This document shows positions 1-8,193 of a DNA stretch of 64,000 nt, piece after piece. The DNA comes from Solibacillus isronensis (GTDB lineage Bacteria; Bacillota; Bacilli; Bacillales_A; Planococcaceae): assembly GCF_900168685.1 (NCBI RefSeq), contig NZ_FVZN01000006.1:1-64000 (forward strand). The letters are read 5' to 3'. The notes under the pieces were generated by a model. It was not told the origin of the DNA. It saw only the letters and a list, made by a program, of their open reading frames with translations, and ran no database searches. The position numbers and the translations under genes are program-made. Each line of letters starts with the position of its first letter. Position 1 is the stretch's first letter.

Positions 1-94
1 AAGGTGCAAGCACCAAAAGTTCGTCCGCTCGACTTGCATGTATTAGGCACGCCGCCAGCGTTCGTCCTGAGCCAGGATCAAACTCTCCATAAAA
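1..94 (-). rRNA. 16S ribosomal RNA, 5' end only (gene runs off the window)
   Basis: The reverse complement contains the universal 16S start GAGTTTGATCCTGGCTCAGG, beginning at 85 on the minus strand, followed by the conserved sequence leading to variable region V1. By analogy with the B. subtilis 16S start, the mature 5' end lies near 94. Only about 94 bases are inside the window; the rest continues to the left. The gene is transcribed leftwards, downstream of the tRNA cluster. Confidence 0.97.
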
Positions 95-242
95 GTAGTT
101 TGAAAGCTCATTTGCTTTGCTAGCGATCCAACTTCGTTAGAAGTTAAAATCTATTGTTTGCTTCATTTAAGAAGCTTGTTTCATTAACGTTGCTTGTTCA
201 GTTTTCAAGGTTCATTTCGTTGCCTCAAGTGACAACTTTTAT

Positions 243-271
243 ATCTTATAACATCTTCATTTAGATGTCAA
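243..271 (-). promoter_or_regulatory. Internal rRNA promoter (P2) between tRNA-Gly and 16S
   Basis: On the minus strand a perfect -35 box TTGACA (266-271) is followed after 17 bases by TAAGAT (243-248), 4 of 6 to the -10 consensus. The transcript would start about 140 bases before mature 16S and would carry the leader with ACCTTGAAAACTGAACAA, a sequence typical of Firmicute rRNA leaders and spacers. This would let 16S be transcribed independently of the upstream tRNAs. Confidence 0.75.
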
Positions 272-291
272 CAGTTTTTTAAAATAAAAAC

Positions 292-365
292 TGGAGCGGG
301 TGATCGGAATCGAACCGACAACATCAGCTTGGAAGGCTGAGGTTTTACCACTAAACTACACCCGC
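292..365 (-). tRNA. tRNA-Gly (anticodon TCC)
   Basis: The 74-base cloverleaf has acceptor GCGGGTG, anticodon loop CTTCCAA, T-loop GGTTCGATTCC and an encoded 3' CCA. It is the last of eight tRNAs in transcription order and the one nearest to 16S. Confidence 0.96.
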
Positions 366-384
366 ATTATATTATAGTAAATTA

Positions 385-461
<77 letters not shown>

Positions 462-471
462 CGGGAATTTT

Positions 472-557
<86 letters not shown>

Positions 558-611
558 TTCATCCGACAATAATTATTATACATCTCTGAAATAATTTGTC
601 AACATGAAAAC

Positions 612-687
612 TGGTGAGCCATGAAGGACTCGAACCTTCGACCCTCTGATTAAAAGTCAGATGCTCTACCAACTGAGCTAATGGCTC
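612..687 (-). tRNA. tRNA-Lys (anticodon TTT)
   Basis: The 76-base cloverleaf has acceptor GAGCCAT, anticodon loop CTTTTAA and encoded CCA. Confidence 0.96.
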
Positions 688-691
688 TAAA

Positions 692-766
692 TGGCTGGGG
701 TACCTGGATTCGAACCAGGGCATGACGGAATCAAAATCCGTTGCCTTACCGCTTGGCTATACCCCA
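692..766 (-). tRNA. tRNA-Gln (anticodon TTG)
   Basis: The 75-base cloverleaf has acceptor TGGGGTA, anticodon loop TTTTGAT and encoded CCA. Confidence 0.96.
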
Positions 767-771
767 AAAAA

Positions 772-847
772 TGGCGGTCCCGACCGGGATCGAACCGGCG
801 ATCTCCTGCGTGACAGGCAGGCATGTTAACCGCTACACCACGGGACC
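772..847 (-). tRNA. tRNA-Asp (anticodon GTC)
   Basis: The 76-base cloverleaf has acceptor GGTCCCG, anticodon loop CTGTCAC and encoded CCA. Confidence 0.96.
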
Positions 848-877
848 ATTAGTAAATCTTCATTATTAAAATATAAG

Positions 878-952
878 TGGTGACCCGTACGGGATTCGAA
901 CCCGTGTTACCGCCGTGAAAGGGCGGTGTCTTAACCACTTGACCAACGGGCC
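878..952 (-). tRNA. tRNA-Glu (anticodon TTC)
   Basis: The 75-base cloverleaf has acceptor GGCCCGT, anticodon loop CTTTCAC, T-arm GGGTTCGAATCCC and encoded CCA. Confidence 0.96.
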
Positions 953-957
953 ATTAA

Positions 958-1033
958 TGGCTCCGAAGGCAGGACTCGAACCTGCGACCTGCCGGTTAAC
1001 AGCCGGATGCTCTACCAACTGAGCTACTTCGGA
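958..1033 (-). tRNA. tRNA-Asn (anticodon GTT)
   Basis: The 76-base cloverleaf has acceptor TCCGAAG, anticodon loop CTGTTAA and encoded CCA. It is the promoter-proximal gene of the tRNA-16S transcript. Confidence 0.96.
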
Positions 1034-1073
1034 ATAATTACTTCGTTGCGACATCATCTTGTCGACTTTTACT

Positions 1074-1102
1074 ATTATAGAGAGCGATTTCCTTTTCGTC
1101 AA
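1074..1102 (-). promoter_or_regulatory. Main promoter of the tRNA-rRNA operon
   Basis: On the minus strand TTGACG (1097-1102) is separated by exactly 17 bases from a perfect TATAAT (1074-1079). Transcription would start about 35 bases before tRNA-Asn. The near-consensus boxes and position agree with a strong sigma-A stable-RNA promoter. Confidence 0.9.
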
Positions 1103-1228
1103 CACTTTTCCTAAAAAAATTTAAAGAAAAAATCTCTTCCTATTTATAGAGCAAAAATCATGTTCTCTAAAAAACAACATAAATACTGTATACCATTATT
1201 CACTTATTTTTAAACATCATTTCTAAAA

Positions 1229-1696
1229 TTATTTTTCACTGTGTAGAAATTTAATTTTACCTTTGCACATACTGCAACAGTATTTTTTTACATCCATTTT
1301 TCTTTTTCTTTTATATATTTGTCCGCAGTTCGTACAGCTATATATATGTATAGTATTTTGTTTCGGCTTTTCTTTAGGCTGTTCCAATGTAGAACAAAAA
1401 CGTGGCGCGCCTACTTTTTTCAATAGATTCCGAAAATCTGCATCACCATGCCTATAACCCATCCCCAAAATATGAAGATGATAATGGCAAAGTTCATGTA
1501 AAATAATACCCTTTAACTCCTCTATGCCGAAATGATCATATAGTTTTTTATTAAGTTCGATATTGTGGCTGCTTAACATATACCGACCGCCAGTCGTTTT
1601 CAAGCGACTATTAAAATAAGCTTTATGAATAAACGGTCGATTAAAAAAGTCATTTGATAACTGTTCCACTAACTTTTGTGCCTGTTCGTCCGTCAT
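1229..1696 (-). CDS. sprT: SprT-family zinc metalloprotease-like protein
   Basis: This 155-residue protein resembles the SprT/YdcK family. The metallopeptidase motif HELCH with a further downstream His appears around residues 66-82. A C-terminal zinc ribbon with two Cys pairs (SCTNCG near 119, YCCSMC near 139) follows. Family members resemble the SPRTN protease that degrades DNA-protein crosslinks, but the bacterial function is not established. The gene lies between tex and the tRNA cluster, as ydcK does in B. subtilis. An AGGGGG ribosome site precedes the ATG. The tex terminator separates it from tex, so it is likely transcribed alone. Confidence 0.88.
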   Translation of the reverse strand: MTDEQAQKLVEQLSNDFFNRPFIHKAYFNSRLKTTGGRYMLSSHNIELNKKLYDHFGIEELKGIILHELCHYHLHILGMGYRHGDADFRNLLKKVGAPRFCSTLEQPKEKPKQNTIHIYSCTNCGQIYKRKRKMDVKKYCCSMCKGKIKFLHSEK

Positions 1697-1718
1697 ATGC
1701 CAACCCCCTTAAATTAAT

Positions 1719-1748
1719 AAAAAGCGCATATTCAGCTATGCGCTTTTT
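1719..1748 (-). terminator. Terminator after tex
   Basis: A perfect 12-bp stem (AAAAAGCGCATA and its complement) around a 6-base loop is A/T-flanked on both sides. It sits just downstream of the tex stop codon and upstream of the sprT start. Confidence 0.85.
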
Positions 1749-1771
1749 ATTATAATTGAAAATCATGCTCT

Positions 1772-3946
1772 TTACACGCTATGTTGATTTTCAGGAGTTA
1801 ACATCGTTAAAGAAATACGACCTTTATTTGCTTCCACTTTTTCTACCCAAACCGTCACGATATCCCCAAGAGAAACAACATCTAATGGATGTTTAACACG
1901 ACCTTTTTGCAATTTGGAAATATGGACAAGTCCATCCTGCTTAACCCCGATATCGACAAATGCTCCAAAATCTACAACATTTCGGACGGTCCCTTGCAGC
2001 TCCATTCCAACTTGCAAATCATCCATTTGAAGTACATCTGTTTTTAATAACGGTTGCGGGAAAGCATCACGAGGGTCACGGGTAGGTTTCATTAATGTAT
2101 CGACAATGTCTTTCAATGTAACTTCCCCTACTTCTAATGACTCACCTAATGTTGTTAAATTTAACTTGCTGATCGCTTCTTCGGCTTTTGCCGTTCCGAC
2201 ATCCTTTTTCGTTAATCCTGCTGCCTCCAATACAGCTTCGGCTAATTTATAACTTTCCGGATGGATACCTGTAGCATCTAACGGATTTTTGGCATCTGCA
2301 ATACGCAAGAAACCGACTGCCTGCTCGTAAGTTTTAGCACCTAATCGCGGGATTTTTTTCAGTTGTGCACGTGATGTAAATTGTCCGTTTTCACTACGCA
2401 TCGTCACAATATTTTCAGCTACCGTTTTCGAAAGTCCAGATACATATTGTAAAAGAGAGGCCGAAGCTGTATTTACATCTACCCCAACTTGGTTTACCGC
2501 TGTTTCCACAATAAACGTCAGTGATTCTGCGAGCTGCTTTTGCGAAACGTCATGCTGATACTGTCCTACACCGACTGCTTTCGGATCAATTTTTACAAGC
2601 TCTGATAAAGGGTCTTGTAATCGACGAGCAATCGATACAGCACTCCGTTGTTCCACCTGTAAATCCGGAAACTCTGCTCGTGCCACTTCGGAAGCAGAAT
2701 ATACGGATGCCCCTGCCTCATTGACAATGACATATGCAATGTTTCCGTCTATTTCTTTCAGCAGTTCCGCAATAAACTGTTCTGTTTCACGGGAGGCTGT
2801 CCCGTTTCCAATCGCAATAATACTAATCGGATATTTCTTTAATAATGCCTTCACTGTTGCTTTCGCTTTTGAAGGATCCGACGTAGTGTGAGGATATATA
2901 ACGCCCACTTCAATCATCTTGCCCGTCTCATCGACTACCGCTAACTTGCAGCCTGTTCTGTATGCAGGGTCTACACCAAGAACCATTTTACCGCGCATTG
3001 GCGGCTGTAATAATAAGTTACGTAGATTTTCCGAGAAAATATGAATCGCTTGAGTTTCTGCTTTTGCTGAAAGTTCTGCTCGAAGCTCATTTTCAATAGA
3101 CGGTTTAATTAATCGTTTATAGCTATCCGCAATTGCCAGCTTTACTTCATTTACAGAAGGGCCTACAAAATTTCTAGGAATAAAATGATTTTCCATTTGT
3201 ATTGTTGCTTTATCGATTGGAACTTCAATTGCTGCACGTATTACATCTTCTTTTTCACCGCGGTTTACCGCCAGGATTCTGTGAGGTGCAATTCGGTGAA
3301 CAGGTTCTTCATATTCGTAATACATTTCAAATACTTGTTTTTCATCTTTTTCCGCATTTTTTACCGTTGTTACAAGCTTGCCTTCCCGCCAGGATAGGGT
3401 ACGTAGCTTTTCACGAATTGCAGCATCATCGGCAAATCGCTCTGCTAAAATATCTCGTGCACCAGCCAATGCTTCATCAATTCCAGTAACACCTTGCTCT
3501 TCGTTTATAAAAGGCGCCCCCATTTCTTCCAAAGTACGCTTTTTAAACTTTAACAGTTCTTCAGCTAATGGTTCCAAACCCCGTTCTTTGGCGATCGTTG
3601 CTTTTGTACGGCGCTTTTGTTTAAATGGTCGGTACAAATCTTCTAAACGTTGAAGAACCGTTGATGCTTGGATAGCTGTTTTTAGTTCATCCGTCAATTT
3701 ACCTTGCTCATCGATCAGTCGCAGCACTTCTTCCTTTCGTGTTTCGAGCTGTTGTATGTAATGGTAGCGGTCTTCCACTGCCTTAATTTGAACTTCATCA
3801 AGTGAACCTGTCATTTCTTTTCTATAACGTGCGATAAAAGGTACTGTGTTACCTTCTTCCAGTAGTCCAATAACCGCTTTTGCCTGTTTTGGTTCCACTT
3901 TCGCATCTTTTGCGATTATTTGTAACATTTTTTGTTGATCCATCAT
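1772..3946 (-). CDS. tex: Tex-family RNA-binding transcription accessory protein
   Basis: The 724-residue protein has the usual length of Tex (YdcI). It shows the N-terminal helical region, a central YqgF-like RNase H fold (VLGVDPAYRTGCKLAVVD near 323), helix-hairpin-helix segments (VGVDVNTASASLLQYVSGL, about residues 490-520) and a C-terminal S1 domain (MELQGTVRNVVDFGAFVDIG, about 645-715). Tex binds nucleic acid and influences transcription; its precise role is unsettled. A GGAG site precedes two adjacent ATG codons, so the start could be 3943. It lies downstream of the sigma-B operon but has the sigB terminator between. Confidence 0.95.
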   Translation of the reverse strand: MMDQQKMLQIIAKDAKVEPKQAKAVIGLLEEGNTVPFIARYRKEMTGSLDEVQIKAVEDRYHYIQQLETRKEEVLRLIDEQGKLTDELKTAIQASTVLQRLEDLYRPFKQKRRTKATIAKERGLEPLAEELLKFKKRTLEEMGAPFINEEQGVTGIDEALAGARDILAERFADDAAIREKLRTLSWREGKLVTTVKNAEKDEKQVFEMYYEYEEPVHRIAPHRILAVNRGEKEDVIRAAIEVPIDKATIQMENHFIPRNFVGPSVNEVKLAIADSYKRLIKPSIENELRAELSAKAETQAIHIFSENLRNLLLQPPMRGKMVLGVDPAYRTGCKLAVVDETGKMIEVGVIYPHTTSDPSKAKATVKALLKKYPISIIAIGNGTASRETEQFIAELLKEIDGNIAYVIVNEAGASVYSASEVARAEFPDLQVEQRSAVSIARRLQDPLSELVKIDPKAVGVGQYQHDVSQKQLAESLTFIVETAVNQVGVDVNTASASLLQYVSGLSKTVAENIVTMRSENGQFTSRAQLKKIPRLGAKTYEQAVGFLRIADAKNPLDATGIHPESYKLAEAVLEAAGLTKKDVGTAKAEEAISKLNLTTLGESLEVGEVTLKDIVDTLMKPTRDPRDAFPQPLLKTDVLQMDDLQVGMELQGTVRNVVDFGAFVDIGVKQDGLVHISKLQKGRVKHPLDVVSLGDIVTVWVEKVEANKGRISLTMLTPENQHSV

Positions 3947-4029
3947 GCCACTCCTTTAAATTTCGAACTTTCTTTTAGTGTACCATTCCATTTGTATTGT
4001 TTCCCAAAAAAGCTTTGAATTTATGCATG

Positions 4030-4065
4030 AAAAAAGAGCCTACTAATTTATACTAGTAGACTCTT
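4030..4065 (-). terminator. Terminator of the sigma-B operon
   Basis: A 12-bp stem (AAGAGTCTACTA / TAGTAGGCTCTT, with one G-T pair) is followed by a run of six T on the minus strand. It begins right after the sigB stop codon and shows that no rsbX follows in the same transcript. Confidence 0.88.
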
Positions 4066-4070
4066 AAACT

Positions 4071-4856
4071 TTATAATGAGACGCCGCCACTTGCTGTAAT
4101 GGCGTCTTGTAATTTTTTAATTGCTTTACGTTGAATTCGCGAAACGTGCATTTGGGATATACCGAGTCTTTCTCCGGCTTCCTTTTGACTAAGCTGTTCC
4201 AAATAAGTTAATTGGATAATTTGTCGCTCACGTTCATTTAAAACATTCATCGCATCTGCTACAATCATGCGGCGGTTTGTCACTTCATAGCCTGTATCTT
4301 CTCGACCGACTACATCAAATAACGTAACAGTACTACCATCAGAATCCGATTCGATTGAATGGTCCATCGAAAGCGCCTGATAGCTTCGGCCCATTTCCAT
4401 CGCTTCCAGTACGTCCTCATCCTGTACTTCTAAATATGTTGCAATTTCTGTAATGGATGGAGAGCGTTGTAGCGATGTCGTTAATGCTTCGACAGCTGCC
4501 TTGATTCTAGGTCCTAATTCTTTAATACGTCTCGGAACATGTACGTCCCAAGTTTTATCACGTAAAAAGCGTTTTATTTCACCTACGATAGTCGGAACTG
4601 CAAACGCCTCAAAGCTTCTGCCAAAAGAAGGGTCAAATCGTCGGATCGCACCTAATAAGCCAAGCATCCCTACTTGTACAATATCATCATAATAAGATTT
4701 ACCATGTGAATATTTGCGTGCAATCGACTCGACTAACTGCTGATAATGGAGCACAAGATTTGTTTGTGAATCTTCACAGCCGCTTGCCTGATATTCTGCA
4801 ATCCAATTTAGTACTTCTTCTTTTGATGTATTTTTAGGTAGTGATTCTTTCGACAT
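4071..4856 (-). CDS. sigB: RNA polymerase sigma factor SigB (general stress)
   Basis: The 261-residue sigma-70-family factor is of the SigB/SigF/SigG type. Region 2 is around residues 36-105 (YYDDIVQVGMLGLLGAIRRF, then DKTWDVHVPRR). Region 4 is around 205-255, with the helix-turn-helix SQKEAGERLGISQMHVSRIQ. SigB directs core polymerase to general stress promoters and is held inactive by RsbW. Its start codon lies inside the 3' end of rsbW (23-base overlap), indicating translational coupling. It is the last gene of the operon. Confidence 0.95.
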   Translation of the reverse strand: MSKESLPKNTSKEEVLNWIAEYQASGCEDSQTNLVLHYQQLVESIARKYSHGKSYYDDIVQVGMLGLLGAIRRFDPSFGRSFEAFAVPTIVGEIKRFLRDKTWDVHVPRRIKELGPRIKAAVEALTTSLQRSPSITEIATYLEVQDEDVLEAMEMGRSYQALSMDHSIESDSDGSTVTLFDVVGREDTGYEVTNRRMIVADAMNVLNERERQIIQLTYLEQLSQKEAGERLGISQMHVSRIQRKAIKKLQDAITASGGVSL

Positions 4857-5307
4857 TTCCTTTCACCTGCTCTCTCGAGACATACTTTGTCATGAAAACA
4901 GTGACGCCACCTTCGTTATTTAATTTCACTTCATCCATTAAAGTCTCCATTAAATAAATTCCTAATCCACCTTCACGTAATAATGCTACGTTTTCATTTT
5001 CATGATATGGACCAACTTTTGATTTGATCTCTTCAAAGTTAAAGCTTACACCGTAATCTGCGACCATTATTTCAATCTTGTCCTCAAATAATGCACACCC
5101 GATTACAACTTCGCCTTCCTCGTTTGCTTTATAAGCATGGTGAACAACATTTGTCACCGCTTCACTTGTAGCAATTTTTAAATCTTCTATTTCATCATAA
5201 GTAAACCCAACTCGCATCGCTAATCCTGAAATTGTTAGCCGTATTACACTTACATATTGCGATTTGGCAGGCACTCGAATTTCAATATAGTCAAATGCTC
5301 TCATCAT
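4834..5307 (-). CDS. rsbW: Anti-sigma-B factor, serine kinase RsbW
   Basis: The 157-residue protein belongs to the GHKL ATPase/anti-sigma family. The N-box is in SEAVTNVVHHAYK near residue 50, and the ATP-lid glycines are in LREGGLGIYLMETLMDEV near 110-127. RsbW binds SigB and, as a kinase, phosphorylates RsbV. It overlaps rsbV by 4 bases and sigB by 23. The order V-W-B is universal in sigma-B operons. Confidence 0.95.
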   Translation of the reverse strand: MMRAFDYIEIRVPAKSQYVSVIRLTISGLAMRVGFTYDEIEDLKIATSEAVTNVVHHAYKANEEGEVVIGCALFEDKIEIMVADYGVSFNFEEIKSKVGPYHENENVALLREGGLGIYLMETLMDEVKLNNEGGVTVFMTKYVSREQVKGNVERITT

Positions 5308-5636
5308 TTCAACTCCAATTCCTCATCAATCTCAATACTCATTAATTCACTTAATCCTGTAATTTCAAACAATCTCACTAAACGATTGGATAAATTCACT
5401 AATTTTAGTGATGCATTTTCCTTCGTAACTTTTTTATAAAATGCAACAAATATTCCTAATCCTGTACTGTCCATATAATTTACTTTTGATAAATCCAATT
5501 CGATTTTTCGGCCTTCTACAATTTGAACTGTTTCCAGCTCTTCGCGTAATATCGGGGCTGTATACGTATCGATTTCACCCTCGATATAGCCTTTTAATAC
5601 GTTTCCATCTTCTCTAAATTGAACATTAACATTCAT
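5304..5636 (-). CDS. rsbV: Anti-anti-sigma factor RsbV (STAS domain)
   Basis: The 110-residue single STAS-domain protein is normal for RsbV. The phosphorylatable serine is in the motif NYMDSTGLGIFVAF near residue 57. Unphosphorylated RsbV binds RsbW and frees SigB. It is the first gene after a strong sigma-B promoter at 5669-5693, so V-W-sigB can be amplified autocatalytically as in B. subtilis. Confidence 0.95.
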   Translation of the reverse strand: MNVNVQFREDGNVLKGYIEGEIDTYTAPILREELETVQIVEGRKIELDLSKVNYMDSTGLGIFVAFYKKVTKENASLKLVNLSNRLVRLFEITGLSELMSIEIDEELELK

Positions 5637-5668
5637 TATTAGACACCTCCATTATAAACCTAATTACT

Positions 5669-5693
5669 TTTCCCGAATCCTCGGATTTTAAAC
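5669..5693 (-). promoter_or_regulatory. Sigma-B promoter in front of rsbV
   Basis: The minus strand reads GTTTAA (5688-5693), 13 bases, GGGAAA (5669-5674). This matches the Bacillus sigma-B consensus GTTTAA-N12-15-GGGWAW at every position. It lies in the 66-base rsbU-rsbV gap, the same position as the autoregulatory sigma-B promoter of B. subtilis. Confidence 0.85.
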
Positions 5694-5702
5694 ATAAATT
5701 TT

Positions 5703-6698
5703 TTATTTTTTAAAAATAACAACCGTAAAATCATCTTCTAATTCGAAATCAGGCAAGTTTTTCAAATAGGTGTACATTTCCTCACACATTTCCTGTGCTG
5801 AAAGATGGTTACAACTTAATGCCAAATTTTTAATAACATCCCGAGGATCCAGCTCTCCTTGCTTGCGAAAATCCGTTACACCATCTGTAATCATAATGAT
5901 AAAATCATTTTCTTCCAAACAAATGTCGTACTGTGGATATGTCACTTCCGGCATAACACCCAATAGTAAACCCTTCGATTCCAAATCAAAGAAAGTTTTT
6001 TTACGGGCATTATAATATATAGCAGGCTCATGCCCAGCCGACCCATATGTAAATTTGCTTTCCTCAATATTGTATGTCCCATAAAACATCGAGACAAACA
6101 TACTATCATCAACACTTTTTTCGATAATACGATTTAACACTTCTAAAATGTAAGATGGATCTTTTGTTGCGTACTCAAGTGTATCAAGCCCATATTTGAC
6201 CATAGACATGCACAGGGCTGCAGGCACACCTTTTCCAACAACATCTGTCACAGCTACACTGACAACCGAATCATTGTTGTTTAAGAAGTGAACATAATCA
6301 CCATTCATTTTGCGGATTGGTACGGACAGCATCCCAATATCAATCTGATCAAGCATAGGTACTGTTGTTCTGAGAATCATATTCTGGATCTTTGTAGCGA
6401 CATTCATCTCCATTCGCAGTTCTTCTTGCTGTTCCAGTAAACTTTGATGCTCCTTTAAAGTTAAACCAAAGTGCACCATAATCTCAATTAAAAAATCATA
6501 GCTATGCGAAATATCTTCTGGCAGATCTGGATAAATTTGTTCTATCGCATATTTGTGGATATTGATGACCTCTTCTGGAGCTACTTTTTTTTGAATTAAC
6601 TGTCGAATAAAGTTTTGTCCTATATACAAATTTCGCTCAGTTTGGTTTGCCAAAAAATCCGATAAGATTTTTTGATATTGTATTTGCAGCTCTTTCAA
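5703..6698 (-). CDS. rsbU: PP2C-type phosphatase RsbU
   Basis: The 331-residue protein is close to the 335 of B. subtilis RsbU. The N-terminal helical region (about 1-85) corresponds to the RsbT-binding dimer domain. The C-terminal SpoIIE/PP2C domain (about 120-330) has the metal-binding motifs NGDYVHF, DVVGKGVPAALCMS, GSAGHEP and ITDGVTD. When activated by RsbT it dephosphorylates RsbV-P and so switches on SigB. The TTG start follows an AGGATGTGA site. It is 13 bases from rsbT, so the two are cotranscribed. Confidence 0.95.
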   Translation of the reverse strand: MKELQIQYQKILSDFLANQTERNLYIGQNFIRQLIQKKVAPEEVINIHKYAIEQIYPDLPEDISHSYDFLIEIMVHFGLTLKEHQSLLEQQEELRMEMNVATKIQNMILRTTVPMLDQIDIGMLSVPIRKMNGDYVHFLNNNDSVVSVAVTDVVGKGVPAALCMSMVKYGLDTLEYATKDPSYILEVLNRIIEKSVDDSMFVSMFYGTYNIEESKFTYGSAGHEPAIYYNARKKTFFDLESKGLLLGVMPEVTYPQYDICLEENDFIIMITDGVTDFRKQGELDPRDVIKNLALSCNHLSAQEMCEEMYTYLKNLPDFELEDDFTVVIFKK

Positions 6699-6711
6699 AT
6701 TTTATCACATC

Positions 6712-7116
6712 CTACTTTACCCATTTTTCGATAACTATCGTCGTTCCATTTCCTACAGTGGATTGGATGTCCATTGTATCCATTAGTCTTTTGACTCCCG
6801 GCAAGCCCGCTCCAAGCCCGCCTGAAGTTGAATAGCCGTCTTCCATCACTTTTTTTAAATTGCTTATTCCTGGTCCTTTATCTGCCGCTATTATGCGAAG
6901 GCCAACTTTCTCTTCATTACTAATACGTTCTATTGTCACTTCCCCGGCACGGGCATATAAATAAATATTTCGAGCCAGTTCACTTATCGCCGTCGTAATT
7001 CGAGCTTGATCTACCGCGCCAAAGCCAATTGCTTTCGCCTCGTTACGTCCAAGTTGGCGTGCAGCTACAATATCCCATTCTGTTACAATCTCTACGGTAG
7101 ATTTCGTATTCATCAT
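6712..7116 (-). CDS. rsbT: Switch kinase RsbT
   Basis: The 134-residue GHKL kinase resembles RsbT: N-box SELARNIYLYARAG near residue 46, G1 box ADKGPGIS near 77, and G2 motif GLGAGLPGVKRLMD near 97. In B. subtilis RsbT phosphorylates RsbR/RsbS of the stressosome and then binds RsbU. No rsbR or rsbS precedes it here; instead there are about 268 noncoding bases and the ndoA terminator. It is the first gene of this operon, which is unusual. The start is either of two adjacent ATG codons behind GGGGG. Confidence 0.92.
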   Translation of the reverse strand: MMNTKSTVEIVTEWDIVAARQLGRNEAKAIGFGAVDQARITTAISELARNIYLYARAGEVTIERISNEEKVGLRIIAADKGPGISNLKKVMEDGYSTSGGLGAGLPGVKRLMDTMDIQSTVGNGTTIVIEKWVK

Positions 7117-7192
7117 AGTGCCCCCAATTTCCTACTTTTTCTTTCTATGGAGTTAACGTATAGTATCAGTTTTTTGAATTATTAATTTTTAC

Positions 7193-7201
7193 ATTATACC
7201 A
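7193..7201 (-). promoter_or_regulatory. Probable promoter of rsbTU (extended -10)
   Basis: The minus strand carries TGGTATAAT, an extended -10 (TGn followed by a perfect TATAAT), about 75 bases before rsbT. No convincing -35 is seen, which is acceptable for extended -10 promoters. I see no sigma-B-type element here. Confidence 0.55.
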
Positions 7202-7344
7202 TATGTTATCCTTGTAGTTTAGTTGGATATAAGTTTTCAACCATATTTTTGCTATATTATAATTTTAAGTAAAATATTACAAAGTTGCATGATTACAGTT
7301 TACTATTTACCTAAAATGTATAGGGGACTTCTATTTATAATAAT

Positions 7345-7378
7345 AAAAAACACCGAAACGATAGTTTCGATGTTTTTT
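7345..7378 (-). terminator. Terminator after ndoA
   Basis: A stem AAAAAACATCGAAAC / GTTTCGGTGTTTTTT with a short loop and T-run on the minus strand follows the ndoA stop codon within about 10 bases. It separates ndoA from the rsb genes. Confidence 0.85.
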
Positions 7379-7384
7379 TATGTA

Positions 7385-7735
7385 TTAAAATTTTACAAGT
7401 CCTAAACTAATATTAAGAGCGATATCTACTTCTTGCATTAGTTTTGCATCTAGCTGAGTAATACGATCTGTTAATCGCGATTTATCAATTGTACGCAATT
7501 GTTCAAGCAAAATTACCGAATCACGCTCAAAACCATACTTTTTCGCATCGATTTCAACATGTGTAGGTAACTTTGCTTTTTGAATTTGCGCAGTAATTGC
7601 AGCTATTATGACAGTTGGACTAAAGCGATTTCCAATATCATTTTGAATAATAAGAACGGGTCTAGTCCCGCCCTGTTCCGACCCTACCACCGGTGATAGG
7701 TCAGCAAAAAAAACGTCTCCACGTTTTACAATCAA
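7385..7735 (-). CDS. ndoA: MazF-family mRNA endoribonuclease toxin NdoA
   Basis: The 116-residue protein matches the length of B. subtilis NdoA (EndoA/MazF). Visible family features are the start [20 protein letters not shown], the catalytic-region [12 protein letters not shown] near 23-33, and the conserved T in IIAAITAQ near 48. NdoA cuts single-stranded RNA at short U-rich motifs (UACAU in B. subtilis). Its antitoxin gene lies 4 bases upstream, and alr precedes the pair as in B. subtilis. Confidence 0.96.
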   Translation of the reverse strand: MIVKRGDVFFADLSPVVGSEQGGTRPVLIIQNDIGNRFSPTVIIAAITAQIQKAKLPTHVEIDAKKYGFERDSVILLEQLRTIDKSRLTDRITQLDAKLMQEVDIALNISLGLVKF

Positions 7736-7739
7736 ATTG

Positions 7740-8027
7740 TCATCCCCCGCTTACGAGACGCTCCACCATATGTTCCGCTTCATACTCTGCATGCAAGCAC
7801 TCACTGCAAATTGTCAGATTAATTTGCGACATTTCCACATAGCCCTTTATTAAAGCTTCCCGTATTTGATTTGGTTGCATATGCTTTGTATAATTTTGAG
7901 TCGCCAAATACGCCATCATATAACCATTCTCAGTATTACGCCCAAACGTTCTTTCGAATTGCGTTACTAGCTCATTTGGTATGTCAATTACTACTTCTTC
8001 TACTTCTACTAATTCCTTCGCGTACAA
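7740..8027 (-). CDS. ndoAI: Antitoxin NdoAI (MazE-type, ribbon-helix-helix)
   Basis: I place the start at a TTG (8025-8027), six bases after a strong GTGGAGGTG ribosome site. The longer reading frame from an ATG at 8054 would bury that site inside the coding region. The result is 95 residues, close to the 93 of B. subtilis EndoAI. The N-terminal half ([14 protein letters not shown]) is a ribbon-helix-helix-like segment. The C-terminal half, ending in the conserved VERLVSGG, binds the toxin. It would neutralise NdoA and probably autoregulate the pair. Confidence 0.9.
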   Translation of the reverse strand: MYAKELVEVEEVVIDIPNELVTQFERTFGRNTENGYMMAYLATQNYTKHMQPNQIREALIKGYVEMSQINLTICSECLHAEYEAEHMVERLVSGG

Positions 8028-8193
8028 AACAAGCACCTCCACCGAACATCCCATTTCCCATTCATTCTATCATTGATTGACTACAATGAAAAGACAGGAA
8101 AATTAAAAAACTGACAATTCTCGCAATAAAGGAATAAATATGGACATACTTGTTTTGTATATTTGAAGTTATTTGCAGTAATATTACATCGAT

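Noticed and set aside
866-1105. 79-codon frame across the tRNA cluster
   Set aside because: It overlaps tRNA-Glu and tRNA-Asn on the same strand and consists of translated tRNA sequence.
7137-7344. Remnant of rsbR or rsbS before rsbT
   Set aside because: No frame or peptide resembling a STAS domain was found; the stretch is AT-rich and holds only a promoter-like element.
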